64,000 nt of DNA from Peribacillus muralis (GTDB lineage Bacteria > Bacillota > Bacilli > Bacillales > DSM-1321): assembly GCF_001645685.2 (NCBI RefSeq), contig NZ_CP017080.1, positions 2,532,001 to 2,596,000 of the forward strand. The letters run 5' to 3'. Below the pieces are notes generated by a model that worked only from the letters and a program-made list of their open reading frames with translations, was not told where the DNA came from and searched no databases. Below, piece after piece: positions 44,146-53,779 of the stretch; position 1 is the first letter of the stretch, and the number at the start of each line of letters is the position of its first letter. The translations under genes were made by a program, and so were the position numbers.

Positions 44146-45387
44146 TTACGCAGGCTTTACTATCGGACGTACAAAGCGAATGACTGCAAGCGATGCAAAA
44201 ATAGCTAATCCGCCTGCAAGCAGGAAGGCGACGGTGTATGTGCCTGAAGTATCGACGATGTAGCCCGTTAAAGTCGGGCCGATGATTCCCGCCGTATTTG
44301 CCAGGAAGTGCATGAATCCTCCAACAGACCCCACATTATCTGGATCTACCACGTCATTGATGATTGCCCAGTAAATGGCCCCCGTCAAATATAGGAAGAA
44401 CACGGATAGTGCGACGAGAGTCACGGCAGAAACCGTTGTCGTGACGATCCCTGCAAAGCCAATACAGACGGCCGATAAAAACAAGCACGTTACAAGTACT
44501 AACTTCCTCGAGAATAAGACACCCTTTTGTGCAAACTTCTTAAAGAAGAAATCCGACACGAAACCACCCAATGCAAGACCGATGAATCCAAAAATCCAAG
44601 GAATCACAGTGATGATACTCATGTTTTCTACGCTTAGACCACGAGCGTTCACCAAGTAGCTTGGAAACCAGGTTAAGAAAAAGAACAAAATATAGTTGTA
44701 CGAAAAAAAGGCGAGTGCTGTAAATAAAACAGTCTTTTGTTTTAAGTAAAAAGTGAACTTCAGCTTTCCTTCCGTCGCTGCCGCTACATATGAATTGCCC
44801 GGATTTTCCTGTTCAATCGACTCATTAGGTTTTTCTTTAGCAAATTTCCACCAGCAAATCGCCCATATAAGACCAATGATCATGATGGCGATGAAAGATA
44901 CTCTCCAGCCATAGGAAATCGCTATAAATCCAACGATCGGTCCTGCTATTGCACCGCCAAGCGGCGTGCCGCTATTCGTTAGGCCAACCACGGATGCCCT
45001 CTGATTGGCAGGGAACCAGTTATTGACCATTTTATTGATTGTCGCCGAAAGCGGTCCTTCGCCCATCCCAAACAAGATACGGATGACAATCATACTGGCA
45101 AATCCAACAGCCAGTACTAGAGCGCCGCTGAATAAGGACCAAACGATCATCGCCACGAAAAGCGTTAGCTTCGCACCCCATCTATCAGATGCCATTCCGC
45201 CAAGGAAGTTGAATATGGCGTATCCAACCGAAAAACTACTAAATATTATCCCCATTTGTGTCGCAGTTAAGGATAGATCATCTTGAATGAACGGAGCTGC
45301 AATGGACAGTGCAGACCGATCCAGATAATTTATCACTCCTGCCAAGAATAAAAAAGCAATGATCATCCCTCTACCATTTGAAAACAT
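44146..45387 (-). CDS. exuT: Hexuronate transporter (MFS, ACS family)
   Basis: A 413-residue MFS permease with 12 helices that imports glucuronate or galacturonate with protons. The N-terminal part has the ACS landmarks VINYLDRSALSIAAPFI, FSSFSVGYAIFNFLGG, DRWGAK and GMGEGPLSATINKMVNNWFP. The promoter region carries a 14-bp palindrome (45463-45476) and a cre-like box (45430-45443), so the LacI regulator and CcpA should act here. It follows kdgR-like regulator 45530-46531 in the same direction. Confidence 0.9.
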   Translation of the reverse strand: MFSNGRGMIIAFLFLAGVINYLDRSALSIAAPFIQDDLSLTATQMGIIFSSFSVGYAIFNFLGGMASDRWGAKLTLFVAMIVWSLFSGALVLAVGFASMIVIRILFGMGEGPLSATINKMVNNWFPANQRASVVGLTNSGTPLGGAIAGPIVGFIAISYGWRVSFIAIMIIGLIWAICWWKFAKEKPNESIEQENPGNSYVAAATEGKLKFTFYLKQKTVLFTALAFFSYNYILFFFLTWFPSYLVNARGLSVENMSIITVIPWIFGFIGLALGGFVSDFFFKKFAQKGVLFSRKLVLVTCLFLSAVCIGFAGIVTTTVSAVTLVALSVFFLYLTGAIYWAIINDVVDPDNVGSVGGFMHFLANTAGIIGPTLTGYIVDTSGTYTVAFLLAGGLAIFASLAVIRFVRPIVKPA

Positions 45388-45429
45388 AAAGACCCCCCTA
45401 ATACGTTTTTATAAATGCCGCTTCACTGC

Positions 45430-45443
45430 TGATAACGTTTTCA
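45430..45443 (-). promoter_or_regulatory. Candidate cre (CcpA) site upstream of exuT
   Basis: TGATAACGTTTTCA matches the catabolite-responsive consensus (TGWAANCGNTNWCA) at all but one position and lies 45 bp before the exuT ATG, a usual place for CcpA repression. Confidence 0.55.
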
Positions 45444-45462
45444 TTTAAAAACCACTGAATTA

Positions 45463-45476
45463 CTAAATCGATTTAG
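45463..45476 (-). promoter_or_regulatory. LacI-type operator upstream of exuT
   Basis: Perfect 14-bp palindrome CTAAATCGATTTAG. The same 12-bp core TAAATCGATTTA lies in the kdgK promoter. A central CG and this length fit a LacI-family regulator, probably that at 45530-46531. Confidence 0.75.
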
Positions 45477-45529
45477 GACCAGCCCGTAAAAAAGCGCTTA
45501 CTTTTTTACGAAAATTCGAGCTATTGGCT

Positions 45530-46531
45530 TTAGCAAGAATTTCTCATAAGTAAAGTCGGCTTTAATCGATGCACGCTTGTGTCCTTATTTTCTTCTTTAT
45601 TGATTTGGCTAAGCAGTAATTCGGCTGCCAAGTTAGCCATTTCAATGGCTGGCTGATCAATCGTGGTGATTGTCGGTGTATAAAAACTGGCATACGGTAC
45701 ATCATCTATCCCGATAACGGCTATATCTTCGGGTATATGTATTCCGTGCTTCTTCATATATCGCAATACGCCATTAAGGATGATATCATTTCCTGCCAAT
45801 ATCGCTTGAGGCGGTTTTTCCAAATCGAAAAAATCTGAAAGCGCATCTGGAATTTCTTCTGCATTCACTGTTTTGATATAATCTGGATTACATCGTATTC
45901 CGTGTGCTGAAAGTGCATCTTTGTACCCGTGGATCCGTTCGATTCGAGGACTGATATCACGGATGATCGAGGTTGTGATGATTGCAATGTTTTCGAAACC
46001 CTTGTCGACAAAACGATCGACCGCCAGCTTGGACGCTAAATGATTATCAAGCATGACCGTTGCAATATTTAATTCTTCGATCGTTCTATCCATGAAGACA
46101 ATCGGAAATTGATCACGCTTCATGCGTTTATATAAATCAAGATTGTCCCCCGTAGGGAATATGATGATACCATCGACTTGTTTAGCTCTAAGCATTTCGA
46201 TATAATTCTTTTCCTTTTCAGGATTGTCATCTGCATTACATACGATGATATGAAAGCCATGATCGTAAAAGTAGTTCTCTATCGCCCTAATAACTTGCGT
46301 AGAAAAAGTATGTAGAATATTGGCCACTACCACCCCAACGGTAAAAGTGGATTTCTGCTTTAAACTGCGTGCAAGGATATTAGGCTGATAGTTTAACTCT
46401 TCTATCGTTTCTTCGATTTTTTTTCTCGTTTTTTCACTCATATACTCATATCTCTTGTTCAAGTATTGGGAAACCGTGCTTTTCGATACATTTGCATGAT
46501 TGGCAACATCAGTAATTGTAATGGATTTCAT
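45530..46531 (-). CDS. LacI-family hexuronate/KDG regulator (KdgR/ExuR-like)
   Basis: A 333-residue repressor. The LacI HTH occupies the first 25 residues (ITDVANHANVSKSTVSQYL), the hinge helix is LARSLKQKS, and the rest is a periplasmic-binding-type effector domain (FTVGVVVANILHTFS, GIIIFPTGD, IAVIGIDDVPYASF). The ATG at 46529-46531 has CAGGA nine bases upstream; an earlier in-frame ATG overlaps that site. Location between the uxu operon and exuT and the shared palindromes suggest it represses both, with KDG or a uronate as inducer. Confidence 0.87.
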   Translation of the reverse strand: MKSITITDVANHANVSKSTVSQYLNKRYEYMSEKTRKKIEETIEELNYQPNILARSLKQKSTFTVGVVVANILHTFSTQVIRAIENYFYDHGFHIIVCNADDNPEKEKNYIEMLRAKQVDGIIIFPTGDNLDLYKRMKRDQFPIVFMDRTIEELNIATVMLDNHLASKLAVDRFVDKGFENIAIITTSIIRDISPRIERIHGYKDALSAHGIRCNPDYIKTVNAEEIPDALSDFFDLEKPPQAILAGNDIILNGVLRYMKKHGIHIPEDIAVIGIDDVPYASFYTPTITTIDQPAIEMANLAAELLLSQINKEENKDTSVHRLKPTLLMRNSC

Positions 46532-46741
46532 ATCATTCATTCCTGTCGTGTGATTTCATTTATCCGCTAATTGCTTTAAACAAAATTGCTCAGATATAAA
46601 GAATATTCTATTATAATAATTGGTCGTTTACAATCAACTTCTCATGCAGTGAAAAAAGTCAGCTTCCCATACGATTGAACGAATGCTGTTGCCTAAAGGT
46701 CAACCCAATACTTGAATGCATAGTGTATGGGCATCAGGCAT

Positions 46742-47578
46742 TCAGACACCTGAGTAAGCCATGAATCCCCCATCGACCGGTACGGTTATCCCCGTGACAA
46801 AACCTGAGTAAGTTTCATCTGCTAGCCAAAGCAAAGTACCAAGTAAATCCTCAGGCTGCCCAAAGCGCTTCATCGGTGTTGCCGTAATGATTTTATTTGA
46901 TCTAGCCGTCAGGCTGCCATCTTCGGTTAATAATAAATCTCGATTTTGCTTCGTCAGGAAAAAACCTGGAGCGATGGCATTCACCCTTAACCCCTCTTCA
47001 GCAAAATGAACGGCCATCCACATGGTGAAATTATTGATCGATGCCTTGGCAGCACTATACGCAGGCACTTTAGTCATTGGCGAGTATGAGCTCATGGAAG
47101 ATAGATTTACGATGGCTGGTGCTTCCACTTGCAGCAGATCTTTCCCAAAAACTTGACTGGCCAGGAATGTACCCGTGAAATTACTGGAAAAAACTTGCGA
47201 GAAGCCATCCTCATTCAAGTCGAAAAATGATTTCCCTTCGATTTCTTCGCCATGTGTCTCAGGAGCTGTGATCGCATCTGGATGGTTGCCCCCTGCACCA
47301 TTTATTAATAAATCCACACGTCCGAACGTTTTTTTGATTTCCTCTCTTGCCTTTTCCAATGAGCTTCTGTCCAATACGTCAGTCGCGATGGATAGTGCAG
47401 TGCCGCCATCTCGTTCAATGAGCTCGACCACTTCCCTACCTTTTTCTGCCGTTCTATTCAATATTGCTATTTTGACTCCGTGACGAGCCAATTCAACGGC
47501 CATTTTTGAACACAATACACCGCTGCCGCCAGTGATTACCGCCACTCTATTTGTTAAGTTCTCATGGATGGGCATCAT
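46742..47578 (-). CDS. uxuB: D-mannonate oxidoreductase (fructuronate reductase, SDR)
   Basis: A 278-residue short-chain dehydrogenase that interconverts fructuronate and mannonate in glucuronate catabolism, matching the B. subtilis YjmF/UxuB form. The NAD motif is TGGSGVLCS, NGAGG follows strand 4, and the catalytic residues are Ser in VNLSSMSSY and Tyr/Lys in AYSAAKAS. It overlaps uxuA by 4 bp (ATGA) and ends the operon. It could act on related sugar acids, but the position beside uxuA makes this assignment safe. Confidence 0.88.
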   Translation of the reverse strand: MMPIHENLTNRVAVITGGSGVLCSKMAVELARHGVKIAILNRTAEKGREVVELIERDGGTALSIATDVLDRSSLEKAREEIKKTFGRVDLLINGAGGNHPDAITAPETHGEEIEGKSFFDLNEDGFSQVFSSNFTGTFLASQVFGKDLLQVEAPAIVNLSSMSSYSPMTKVPAYSAAKASINNFTMWMAVHFAEEGLRVNAIAPGFFLTKQNRDLLLTEDGSLTARSNKIITATPMKRFGQPEDLLGTLLWLADETYSGFVTGITVPVDGGFMAYSGV

Positions 47579-48654
47579 GAGCGGCCACCTAATTTAGTAG
47601 CTTCATAGGCATCCCATAGTCCCAGCAAATACATGATTCCTAAAGCTCGGTCGTATAAACCATAACCTGGGCGGCAAACCTCTCCCCATATATGGCGGCC
47701 ATGGTCTGGTCTGACATATCCTGTATAATGCTGCTTATTCAATTCTGCAACAACACCCTGTACGTTTATCGATCCATCTTGTGTATAATGCGATGTTTCC
47801 ACAAAATCACCGTTTTCGTAAATTTTAACATTCCGGATATGGGAGAAAGGAGAACGATACGCATATTTTCGAGCTACTTGAACCATATCATTTTCTGGGT
47901 TTGCACCCATCGAGCCAGTGCACATCGTAAACGCATTCGATGGTGAATTCGAAATCGAAATCAGTTTTTCATAACTTGATTCGCCGGTAATAATACGCGG
48001 CAAGCCAAAGATGGACCATGGTGGATCATCCGGATGGATAGCCATTTTTATGCCGCACGCTTCAGCAACTGGTAATATTTCCCGGAGAAATATTTCCAAA
48101 TTCACCCAAAGCTGTTGTTCATCCACTTGTTTATATGCCTCGAACAATTCCGAAATCCGCTCCATCTTTTCTTCTTCCCAGCCTGGTAACGTTAAATCTG
48201 AAGCTTCCGCTACCGTACGGATCAATTCTTGTGGATCTAACGTATCCACTTTTGCTTTTTCATAAAATAGGGCAGTGGAACCATCTTCGAGTGGATGAAA
48301 CATTTCGGTACGTGTCCAATCAAAAATCGGCATGAAATTATAACAAATGACCTTTACGCCAACCTCCGAAAGGTTACGGATCGTCTCTTTGTATTTCTCG
48401 ATATACATCATGCGATCTTGGTTTCCCAATTTAATCGATTCATGAACATTCACACTTTCCACAACATCCGTGTGAAAACCAAAGGATTGGATATAGTCAA
48501 CTTCCTTTTTGATTTCTTCCTTTTCCCATACTTCACCAACCGGTTTTTGGTGCAATGCCCAAACAATCCCCTTGACTCCAGGAATTTGTTTAACCTGTTC
48601 CAACGTAACGGTATCATTATCCTTCCCGTACCATCTAAATGTAATATTCATCAT
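47575..48654 (-). CDS. uxuA: Mannonate dehydratase
   Basis: A 359-residue TIM-barrel enzyme that dehydrates D-mannonate to KDG with Mn or Fe. Landmarks are FRWYGKDNDTVTLEQVKQIP at the start, VICYNFMPIFDWTRT, MAIHPDDPPW, NAFTMCTGSMGANPENDM and RPDHGRHIW, which hold metal and substrate ligands (His, Cys, Asp, His). The ATG is behind GGGGGTGC. Gap to kdgA is 9 bp and the 3' end overlaps uxuB, so all three are translated together. Confidence 0.94.
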   Translation of the reverse strand: MMNITFRWYGKDNDTVTLEQVKQIPGVKGIVWALHQKPVGEVWEKEEIKKEVDYIQSFGFHTDVVESVNVHESIKLGNQDRMMYIEKYKETIRNLSEVGVKVICYNFMPIFDWTRTEMFHPLEDGSTALFYEKAKVDTLDPQELIRTVAEASDLTLPGWEEEKMERISELFEAYKQVDEQQLWVNLEIFLREILPVAEACGIKMAIHPDDPPWSIFGLPRIITGESSYEKLISISNSPSNAFTMCTGSMGANPENDMVQVARKYAYRSPFSHIRNVKIYENGDFVETSHYTQDGSINVQGVVAELNKQHYTGYVRPDHGRHIWGEVCRPGYGLYDRALGIMYLLGLWDAYEATKLGGRS

Positions 48655-48663
48655 GCACCCCCA

Positions 48664-49284
48664 TTATTCCGCAATTTTTTGCATGTATTTTTTACTCAAT
48701 TCTACTGCAGCCTCGTAGCCGCCGCTCTTAAAAGCTTTATTCAGGTCACTGCCAATTCCTGTCGCAACTGCACCTGCACGGAGCCAATCTTTCATATTGT
48801 CCAAATTAATTCCGCCAGTCGGCATTAGCCTTACATTAGGCAGCGGCCCATTGACACTTTTGATGAATGAAGGATCAATGGTGTTTGCCGGGAATAATTT
48901 CAAAATATCACAGCCCGCCTCAAGTGCTGTAGCCATTTCCCTAATTGTCATGCAACCAGGCATATATGGAATTCCATATCGATTGCAGAGCTTGGCAACA
49001 CCTTCGACAAAATAGGGACTGACAATGAATTGCGCACCAGATAAAATGGCATGTCGCGCCGTTTCGGAATCCAATACAGAGCCTGCTCCGATGAGGGCGT
49101 CCGTATTTACCAGTTGCTTGAACACTTCTTCTACTTGTGGTGTTGTATACGTCAATTCAATTGCACGTATACCGCCTTCGATAGCTGCTTTAGACAGTTT
49201 GGCAGCTTCCTCGGCATGCTGACCCCGAATGACGGCGACAACCTTCATTTCAGTTATTTGCTTGATTATTGAATGTTTATCCAT
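48664..49284 (-). CDS. kdgA: KDPG aldolase
   Basis: A 206-residue class I aldolase that splits 2-keto-3-deoxy-6-phosphogluconate into pyruvate and glyceraldehyde-3-phosphate. The Schiff-base lysine is Lys129 in DILKLFPA, and GIRAIELTYTT, LIGAGSVLD, FIVSPYF and LMPTGGI match the family barrel strands. It takes the product of KdgK, encoded two genes upstream. The gene has tight spacing to both neighbours. Confidence 0.94.
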   Translation of the reverse strand: MDKHSIIKQITEMKVVAVIRGQHAEEAAKLSKAAIEGGIRAIELTYTTPQVEEVFKQLVNTDALIGAGSVLDSETARHAILSGAQFIVSPYFVEGVAKLCNRYGIPYMPGCMTIREMATALEAGCDILKLFPANTIDPSFIKSVNGPLPNVRLMPTGGINLDNMKDWLRAGAVATGIGSDLNKAFKSGGYEAAVELSKKYMQKIAE

Positions 49285-49295
49285 TATGATCCCCC

Positions 49296-50315
49296 TTAAT
49301 TGAATACGATGATCGCTTTGCGAACCTGCTCTGGGTGGCTTTCAACAAAATTGAATGCCTCTTGGACATCCTCAAGGGAAAAAGTATGGGTCACTAATCC
49401 TTCTTGTCTAAGCTTACCTTCATTTAACAATTTGACCACTTTAGGGAACTGGTCGGTTTGCAGCCTGGAGCCTTTCACGGAAACTTCCTTTTTCGTGATA
49501 GGGAGCTGGGAAATCGCTGCAGTGCGTTCATCAAATCCCAGTACCACAATCCTTCCTGCCGTGGAAACTACCTCGAATGACATTTCAAAAGTCATTGGTA
49601 AACAGACGGCATCTATGACGACATTGGCGCCTTCAAAATTCGTCCATTCCTCCACTCGCCTTGGAACATCTTCTTTTCCGGCATGGACAGTAATATCAGC
49701 ACCGCTTTCTTTGGCGAATTTCAGGCGCTCCTCGCTTAAATCCGTGATCATTACCGATGCACCTTGAAGCTTGGCCATCTTTAATATGCATATACCAATG
49801 GGTCCAGCTCCTTGGATAAGGACCGTGTCGCCGTACTCGACCTCCCCCCTCCAAACCGCCTGGGCACCAATTGTGTAAGGTTCAGCCAATACTACTTCTT
49901 CCCAAGCGATGTCTGGGTCGACCACATGTAATTGTTTGTCTGGGAGAACACACCATTCCCTCATTCCACCTTCTTCATGGACACCAAACACTGAAAGAGT
50001 TTCACAAACATTTTGGCGTCCCTTACGGCAGGCGTAACATTTCCCGCAGTAACGGATCGGCTCTATAACAACGTGGTCCCCCACTTTAATGCCGGCAACT
50101 TCTTCACCAATCTCCACAACCTCCCCCGCCACTTCATGCCCAACGACACGCGGCAACGTTGCAAGGGGATTCGTACCATGGTAAATATGCATATCCGAAC
50201 CACATATCCCGACTCTTTTCACTTTAAAGAGAACATCCTTGGGATTTGAAATCTGTGGTTTATCCACTTCTTGAATGACTAATTCATGTGCTTTACGTAC
50301 TTGAACCGCTTTCAT
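49296..50315 (-). CDS. yjmD: Zinc-type dehydrogenase, YjmD-like
   Basis: A 339-residue medium-chain dehydrogenase. Catalytic zinc motifs are [12 protein letters not shown] and [11 protein letters not shown], structural zinc [15 protein letters not shown], and the NAD fold starts at [16 protein letters not shown]. subtilis has a like gene (yjmD) in its uxu operon; the likely substrate is a hexonate such as L-gulonate or related acid, but this is not proven. It lies between yjmC (8 bp) and kdgA (11 bp). It is not a close paralogue of the other zinc dehydrogenase at 40431. Confidence 0.83.
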   Translation of the reverse strand: MKAVQVRKAHELVIQEVDKPQISNPKDVLFKVKRVGICGSDMHIYHGTNPLATLPRVVGHEVAGEVVEIGEEVAGIKVGDHVVIEPIRYCGKCYACRKGRQNVCETLSVFGVHEEGGMREWCVLPDKQLHVVDPDIAWEEVVLAEPYTIGAQAVWRGEVEYGDTVLIQGAGPIGICILKMAKLQGASVMITDLSEERLKFAKESGADITVHAGKEDVPRRVEEWTNFEGANVVIDAVCLPMTFEMSFEVVSTAGRIVVLGFDERTAAISQLPITKKEVSVKGSRLQTDQFPKVVKLLNEGKLRQEGLVTHTFSLEDVQEAFNFVESHPEQVRKAIIVFN

Positions 50316-50323
50316 TCTTTCAC

Positions 50324-51334
50324 CTACTTTGTAAGAAATTCATAAACAGTCGAAGCTATCGTAATACCTTCTTTTAGGTTTTTTTCTTCATTGATTTGTT
50401 CAATTTCACCGGGAATGTATACCCGATCGAATCCGGGGGCTGGCTCAACTTGCTGCAGTTCTTCCATCATTCGATCCATTTGCTCTATAAATACATCCGG
50501 ATTCGTAAAGTAAGAAGGATTGATTACACAAAAGTAATGTCCAAGTTTCCGTTTCTTATCAAGATCTTCATACATTTTCCCTATATGTGGCCCAAACGCT
50601 GCACCAGCCAATAATCCAGAAAATACATCGACAATCACGGATAACCCATACCCTTTTGGACCTCCGAAAGGTGAGAGGGAAGCGACTTTATTTGGATCCG
50701 TGACAGCAGCTCCGTTTTCATCCACTCCCCAGCCTTCTGGAATTTCCGTTCCCTCTTCTCGCGCTTGAAGGATTTTCCCCAAGGCAGCATGGGAAGTTGC
50801 CATATCAAGTATAAACGGCTTCTTCTGTTTGGCAGGCACTCCATAAGCGATTGGGTTGGTGCCCAAAAATGATGTTTTTCCGCCAAAGGGAACGACAATC
50901 TTATCCGTATGCGACATCGCAATCCCGATTAACTTGGCATCAGTGGCTTTTTGGACGAAATAGCTTAGCGCTCCGCAATGGGTGCTATTAAACACGGTCA
51001 CCATACCTACACCATTATTTCGCGCCATTTCGATTGCATGCTTCATCGCTTCTTCACCAATGACATGTCCAAATCCGTCATCTCCATCGACCACACCTGT
51101 AACCGGTCCAGTCTTTTCAAAGGAAACCTGTGCATCGAGGTTGATTCCCCCTGCTTTTATCCGATTTACATAATGCTCCGTTCGCAGTACCCCATGGGAA
51201 TTAACATTTCTTAAATCGGCATGCACTAATACCTCTGCAACTTTCACGGCACTTTCTTCCTTCAAACCCGCTTTGGTCAGCTTTTGTATGACCAATCTTC
51301 TTGCTTCCTCTGCTTGTATCGTAACTGTAGCCAT
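50324..51334 (-). CDS. yjmC: Malate/L-lactate dehydrogenase-family oxidoreductase, YjmC-like
   Basis: A 336-residue Ldh_2 (DpkA-like) NAD(P)-dependent oxidoreductase. Landmarks are [19 protein letters not shown] (catalytic His), [29 protein letters not shown], and [18 protein letters not shown]. The enzyme reduces a 2-keto acid or the reverse. In B. subtilis yjmC lies in the uxu operon, so a role in a uronate side-route is inferred. ATG at 51332-51334 follows GGAGG; an in-frame ATG four codons earlier overlaps that site. Confidence 0.84.
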   Translation of the reverse strand: MATVTIQAEEARRLVIQKLTKAGLKEESAVKVAEVLVHADLRNVNSHGVLRTEHYVNRIKAGGINLDAQVSFEKTGPVTGVVDGDDGFGHVIGEEAMKHAIEMARNNGVGMVTVFNSTHCGALSYFVQKATDAKLIGIAMSHTDKIVVPFGGKTSFLGTNPIAYGVPAKQKKPFILDMATSHAALGKILQAREEGTEIPEGWGVDENGAAVTDPNKVASLSPFGGPKGYGLSVIVDVFSGLLAGAAFGPHIGKMYEDLDKKRKLGHYFCVINPSYFTNPDVFIEQMDRMMEELQQVEPAPGFDRVYIPGEIEQINEEKNLKEGITIASTVYEFLTK

Positions 51335-51358
51335 GTCACCCTCCAATACTACTAAAGT

Positions 51359-52315
51359 CTATCTTTCAATAACGACTTCATTGTGGATGAACGGCAGTAC
51401 GTCATCCAAGTAAGGCAGCCCCTCATTATCTCCTGAAACAGTGGTGACAATTGCCCCAACGGCATTTGCGAATGTCAATCTTTCATCCGCCGATAATCCA
51501 TGCAGGTATCCGTATATATATCCTGCGTCATATCCATCCCCAGCACCAACAGTATCAACCGGCGTTACCGGGAAGGCTTTTTTTCTATGCCATTCATCTT
51601 TTGCATATAATTTTGAACCATGTTCGCCATCCTTGATGACAAGCTGTTCAATGCGGTTTACTTTAGCGAATTCCTCCAAGGATTCCTCCGTATCGCTTCC
51701 TGTAATCAACTTTATTTCATCCAGACCTGTAAGCAGAATATCTACATAAGGGAATAACTCTGAATATACGATTCTCGCTTCCTCGATGGACCATAGCTTT
51801 AATCGAATATTCGGATCAAATGAAACGGGGATATCTTTTTGTTTGGCAATTTCCATGACACGCTTGGCAATATGTATATTTCCAGGATCTATCGCCAAAA
51901 ATACCCCAGTGAGATGGACGAGATCGATGTTGTCAAACATCTTATCCGTTATATCTTCAGGACTTAAAGTCAGAATGGGTGATTGATGGCGGTAGTAAAA
52001 GGTCTTTCCTGAGCCATCCTCCCGAATTTCTTTAAAGTTAAGAGATGTAGGATATCCGGATACAAAGGCAACATCACTCATGTCAACGCCTTCACCACGT
52101 GCGAAATTATATATCACCCTGCCGAACTCATCATTTCCTAAACGGCTCAACCATTTCACCCGCAGGTCAAGTCTTGCACAGCCAATCGCAAAATTGAGCT
52201 CTGCCCCTCCTACTTTTCGTGCAAAACGGTTTACGAATCTTAAAGGTCCTGTTTCTTCCGGATTTAACGTTATCATGGCGTCACCCAGCGTCAAAACACC
52301 ATATTTTGATGACAA
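51359..52315 (-). CDS. kdgK: 2-keto-3-deoxygluconate kinase (PfkB family)
   Basis: A 318-residue ribokinase-like enzyme that phosphorylates KDG to KDPG. Start TTG 52313-52315 lies seven bases after GGAGG; the longer frame starts upstream of that site. The substrate region is VLTLGDAMITLNP, GGAELNFAIGCARL (PfkB motif 1), and DTVGAGDGYDAGYIYG (motif 2, catalytic Asp in GAGD). As the first gene of the hexuronate operon it sits behind a promoter with two palindromic operators. Confidence 0.93.
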   Translation of the reverse strand: MSSKYGVLTLGDAMITLNPEETGPLRFVNRFARKVGGAELNFAIGCARLDLRVKWLSRLGNDEFGRVIYNFARGEGVDMSDVAFVSGYPTSLNFKEIREDGSGKTFYYRHQSPILTLSPEDITDKMFDNIDLVHLTGVFLAIDPGNIHIAKRVMEIAKQKDIPVSFDPNIRLKLWSIEEARIVYSELFPYVDILLTGLDEIKLITGSDTEESLEEFAKVNRIEQLVIKDGEHGSKLYAKDEWHRKKAFPVTPVDTVGAGDGYDAGYIYGYLHGLSADERLTFANAVGAIVTTVSGDNEGLPYLDDVLPFIHNEVVIER

Positions 52316-52390
52316 TACAGTACCTCCTTTTTTCAATCTATCACAATATAAAACACATATTGTGATCCAATCCATTTTTTATTACTCGGT

Positions 52391-52421
52391 ATAATAAATC
52401 GATTTAGTAACACAGAGTCAA
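52391..52421 (-). promoter_or_regulatory. Candidate promoter of the kdgK operon
   Basis: TTGACT (52416-52421) and TATTAT (52391-52396) on the minus strand, 19 bp apart, about 76 bp from the kdgK start. The wide spacing makes this promoter weak; the -10 region overlaps one operator. Confidence 0.5.
52395..52406 (-). promoter_or_regulatory. LacI-type operator O1 in the kdgK promoter
   Basis: Palindrome TAAATCGATTTA, identical to the core of the exuT operator, lying in the spacer/-10 region so that bound repressor would block polymerase. Confidence 0.78.
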
Positions 52422-52426
52422 TGAAC

Positions 52427-52438
52427 TAAACCGGTTTG
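52427..52438 (-). promoter_or_regulatory. LacI-type operator O2 upstream of the kdgK -35
   Basis: TAAACCGGTTTG, a palindrome (AAACCGGTTT core) centred 32 bp from O1, about three helical turns, fitting paired dimers. It differs from O1 at the centre. Confidence 0.6.
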
Positions 52439-52707
52439 GTAAATCATAAGGAAATTGTAAATGAAAACCCTACCAAAAACAATAGTAAAGTTAGATAATT
52501 TGCAATTAATTTATTTTTAGTCATTTTTGCGCTTCTTTTTCTGCAATTTTTTTACTAAAAAACCTCTTTATTCAATTAAAATCCGTCTATTTCCTAATAT
52601 TTTCTAATTAATTAGCCGTTTCGTTTTTTCAGTTCCACCGTTTCCTAACATTTGCACTCTTTGCTATACTATATCAATTGCTAAATAATTTGGAAGGGTT
52701 GTTTTGT

Positions 52708-53625
52708 ATGAGCTATGTAAAAATTTACATGTTACTTACAGGAATTATGATTACATGGGGTTTAAACGTTTCGGTCCTTAAAATTATCGTTATGAATACC
52801 GAGCCAGTAACCATAACTGCATTAAGGATCTTTACAGCTTCCATTATAGTCATTCTTATTCTTTTTTATCTTGGACTAATACGTCTCCCGAAGAAAAAGG
52901 AACTATTTTATATTTTTGGCGGGGCACTATTGAGTGTCGTTTTCCATCATTTTTTCTTAGCTGAGGGATTAACCCGGACATCCGGTTCCAACGCTGGGTT
53001 GATTTTGGGTATGGGTCCCATATTGACAGTCATCCTGACCATGATTTTCTTTCGTCAGAAGCCGACTGTCATCCGCCTTCTTGGATTCCTATGTGGAGCC
53101 CTAGGTGTAAGTTTTACCGTAATGGCAGGGGGCGGCGGCATTCATTCTATTAATCTCGGGGACGTCGATATTCTGTTATCCATTCTTTCACAGGCGCTGA
53201 GTTTCATTCTGATTAATCAAGCTTCAAAAACGATGGATCCACGACTATTGACCGGGTATATGATGCTAATCGGCTCGTTCATTCTTTTTGCCATCAGCTT
53301 TTGGAAGGAACCAAATGGCTTGTCTTCGCTTGCAGATACCCCTCCTTCCATGTGGGGAGCTTTCTTATTTTCGGCAATTTTTGCCACTGCGCTCGGGCAC
53401 ATGAGCTATAATTATGCAATTGGCCAAGTCGGGGCAGCGGAAGCCTCCATTTTCCTTAACTTAAATACATTATTCGCGCTGGTCGGGTCGGTCATTTTTC
53501 TTAACGAAGCCATTTTACCTTCACATTTCATCGGACTGATCTTGATTGTTTTAGGTGTATTGCTCGGTTCTGGAGCAATGGAAATGTGGATTCTTCAAAG
53601 TAAGAACAGAAGGCTGCCTGATTGA
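52708..53625 (+). CDS. EamA/DMT-superfamily transporter
   Basis: A 305-residue membrane protein with ten predicted helices in two EamA repeats (about 5-135 and 150-290). Landmarks are GIMITWGLNVSVLKI, HHFFLAEGLTRTSGSNAGLI and the second repeat FATALGHMSYNYAIGQVGAAEASIF, LNLNTLFALVGSVIF. It exports or imports an unknown metabolite. GGAAGGG lies nine bases before the ATG at 52708; the earlier TTG start has no ribosome site. The gene is single and opposite to the sat operon. Confidence 0.87.
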   Translation: MSYVKIYMLLTGIMITWGLNVSVLKIIVMNTEPVTITALRIFTASIIVILILFYLGLIRLPKKKELFYIFGGALLSVVFHHFFLAEGLTRTSGSNAGLILGMGPILTVILTMIFFRQKPTVIRLLGFLCGALGVSFTVMAGGGGIHSINLGDVDILLSILSQALSFILINQASKTMDPRLLTGYMMLIGSFILFAISFWKEPNGLSSLADTPPSMWGAFLFSAIFATALGHMSYNYAIGQVGAAEASIFLNLNTLFALVGSVIFLNEAILPSHFIGLILIVLGVLLGSGAMEMWILQSKNRRLPD

Positions 53626-53779
53626 TTTCAGGCAGCTTACTTCTTACAATTCATTCAATTTTCGGGCTGGATTACACAATGGATTCCATACTAGAGATAT
53701 TTGTATGGTCTAAATTATGCTTACAGAACTTCCATTCCTTCATAGGTTATTAGAGAATGCCTAAACCGACTTGGTGCGT

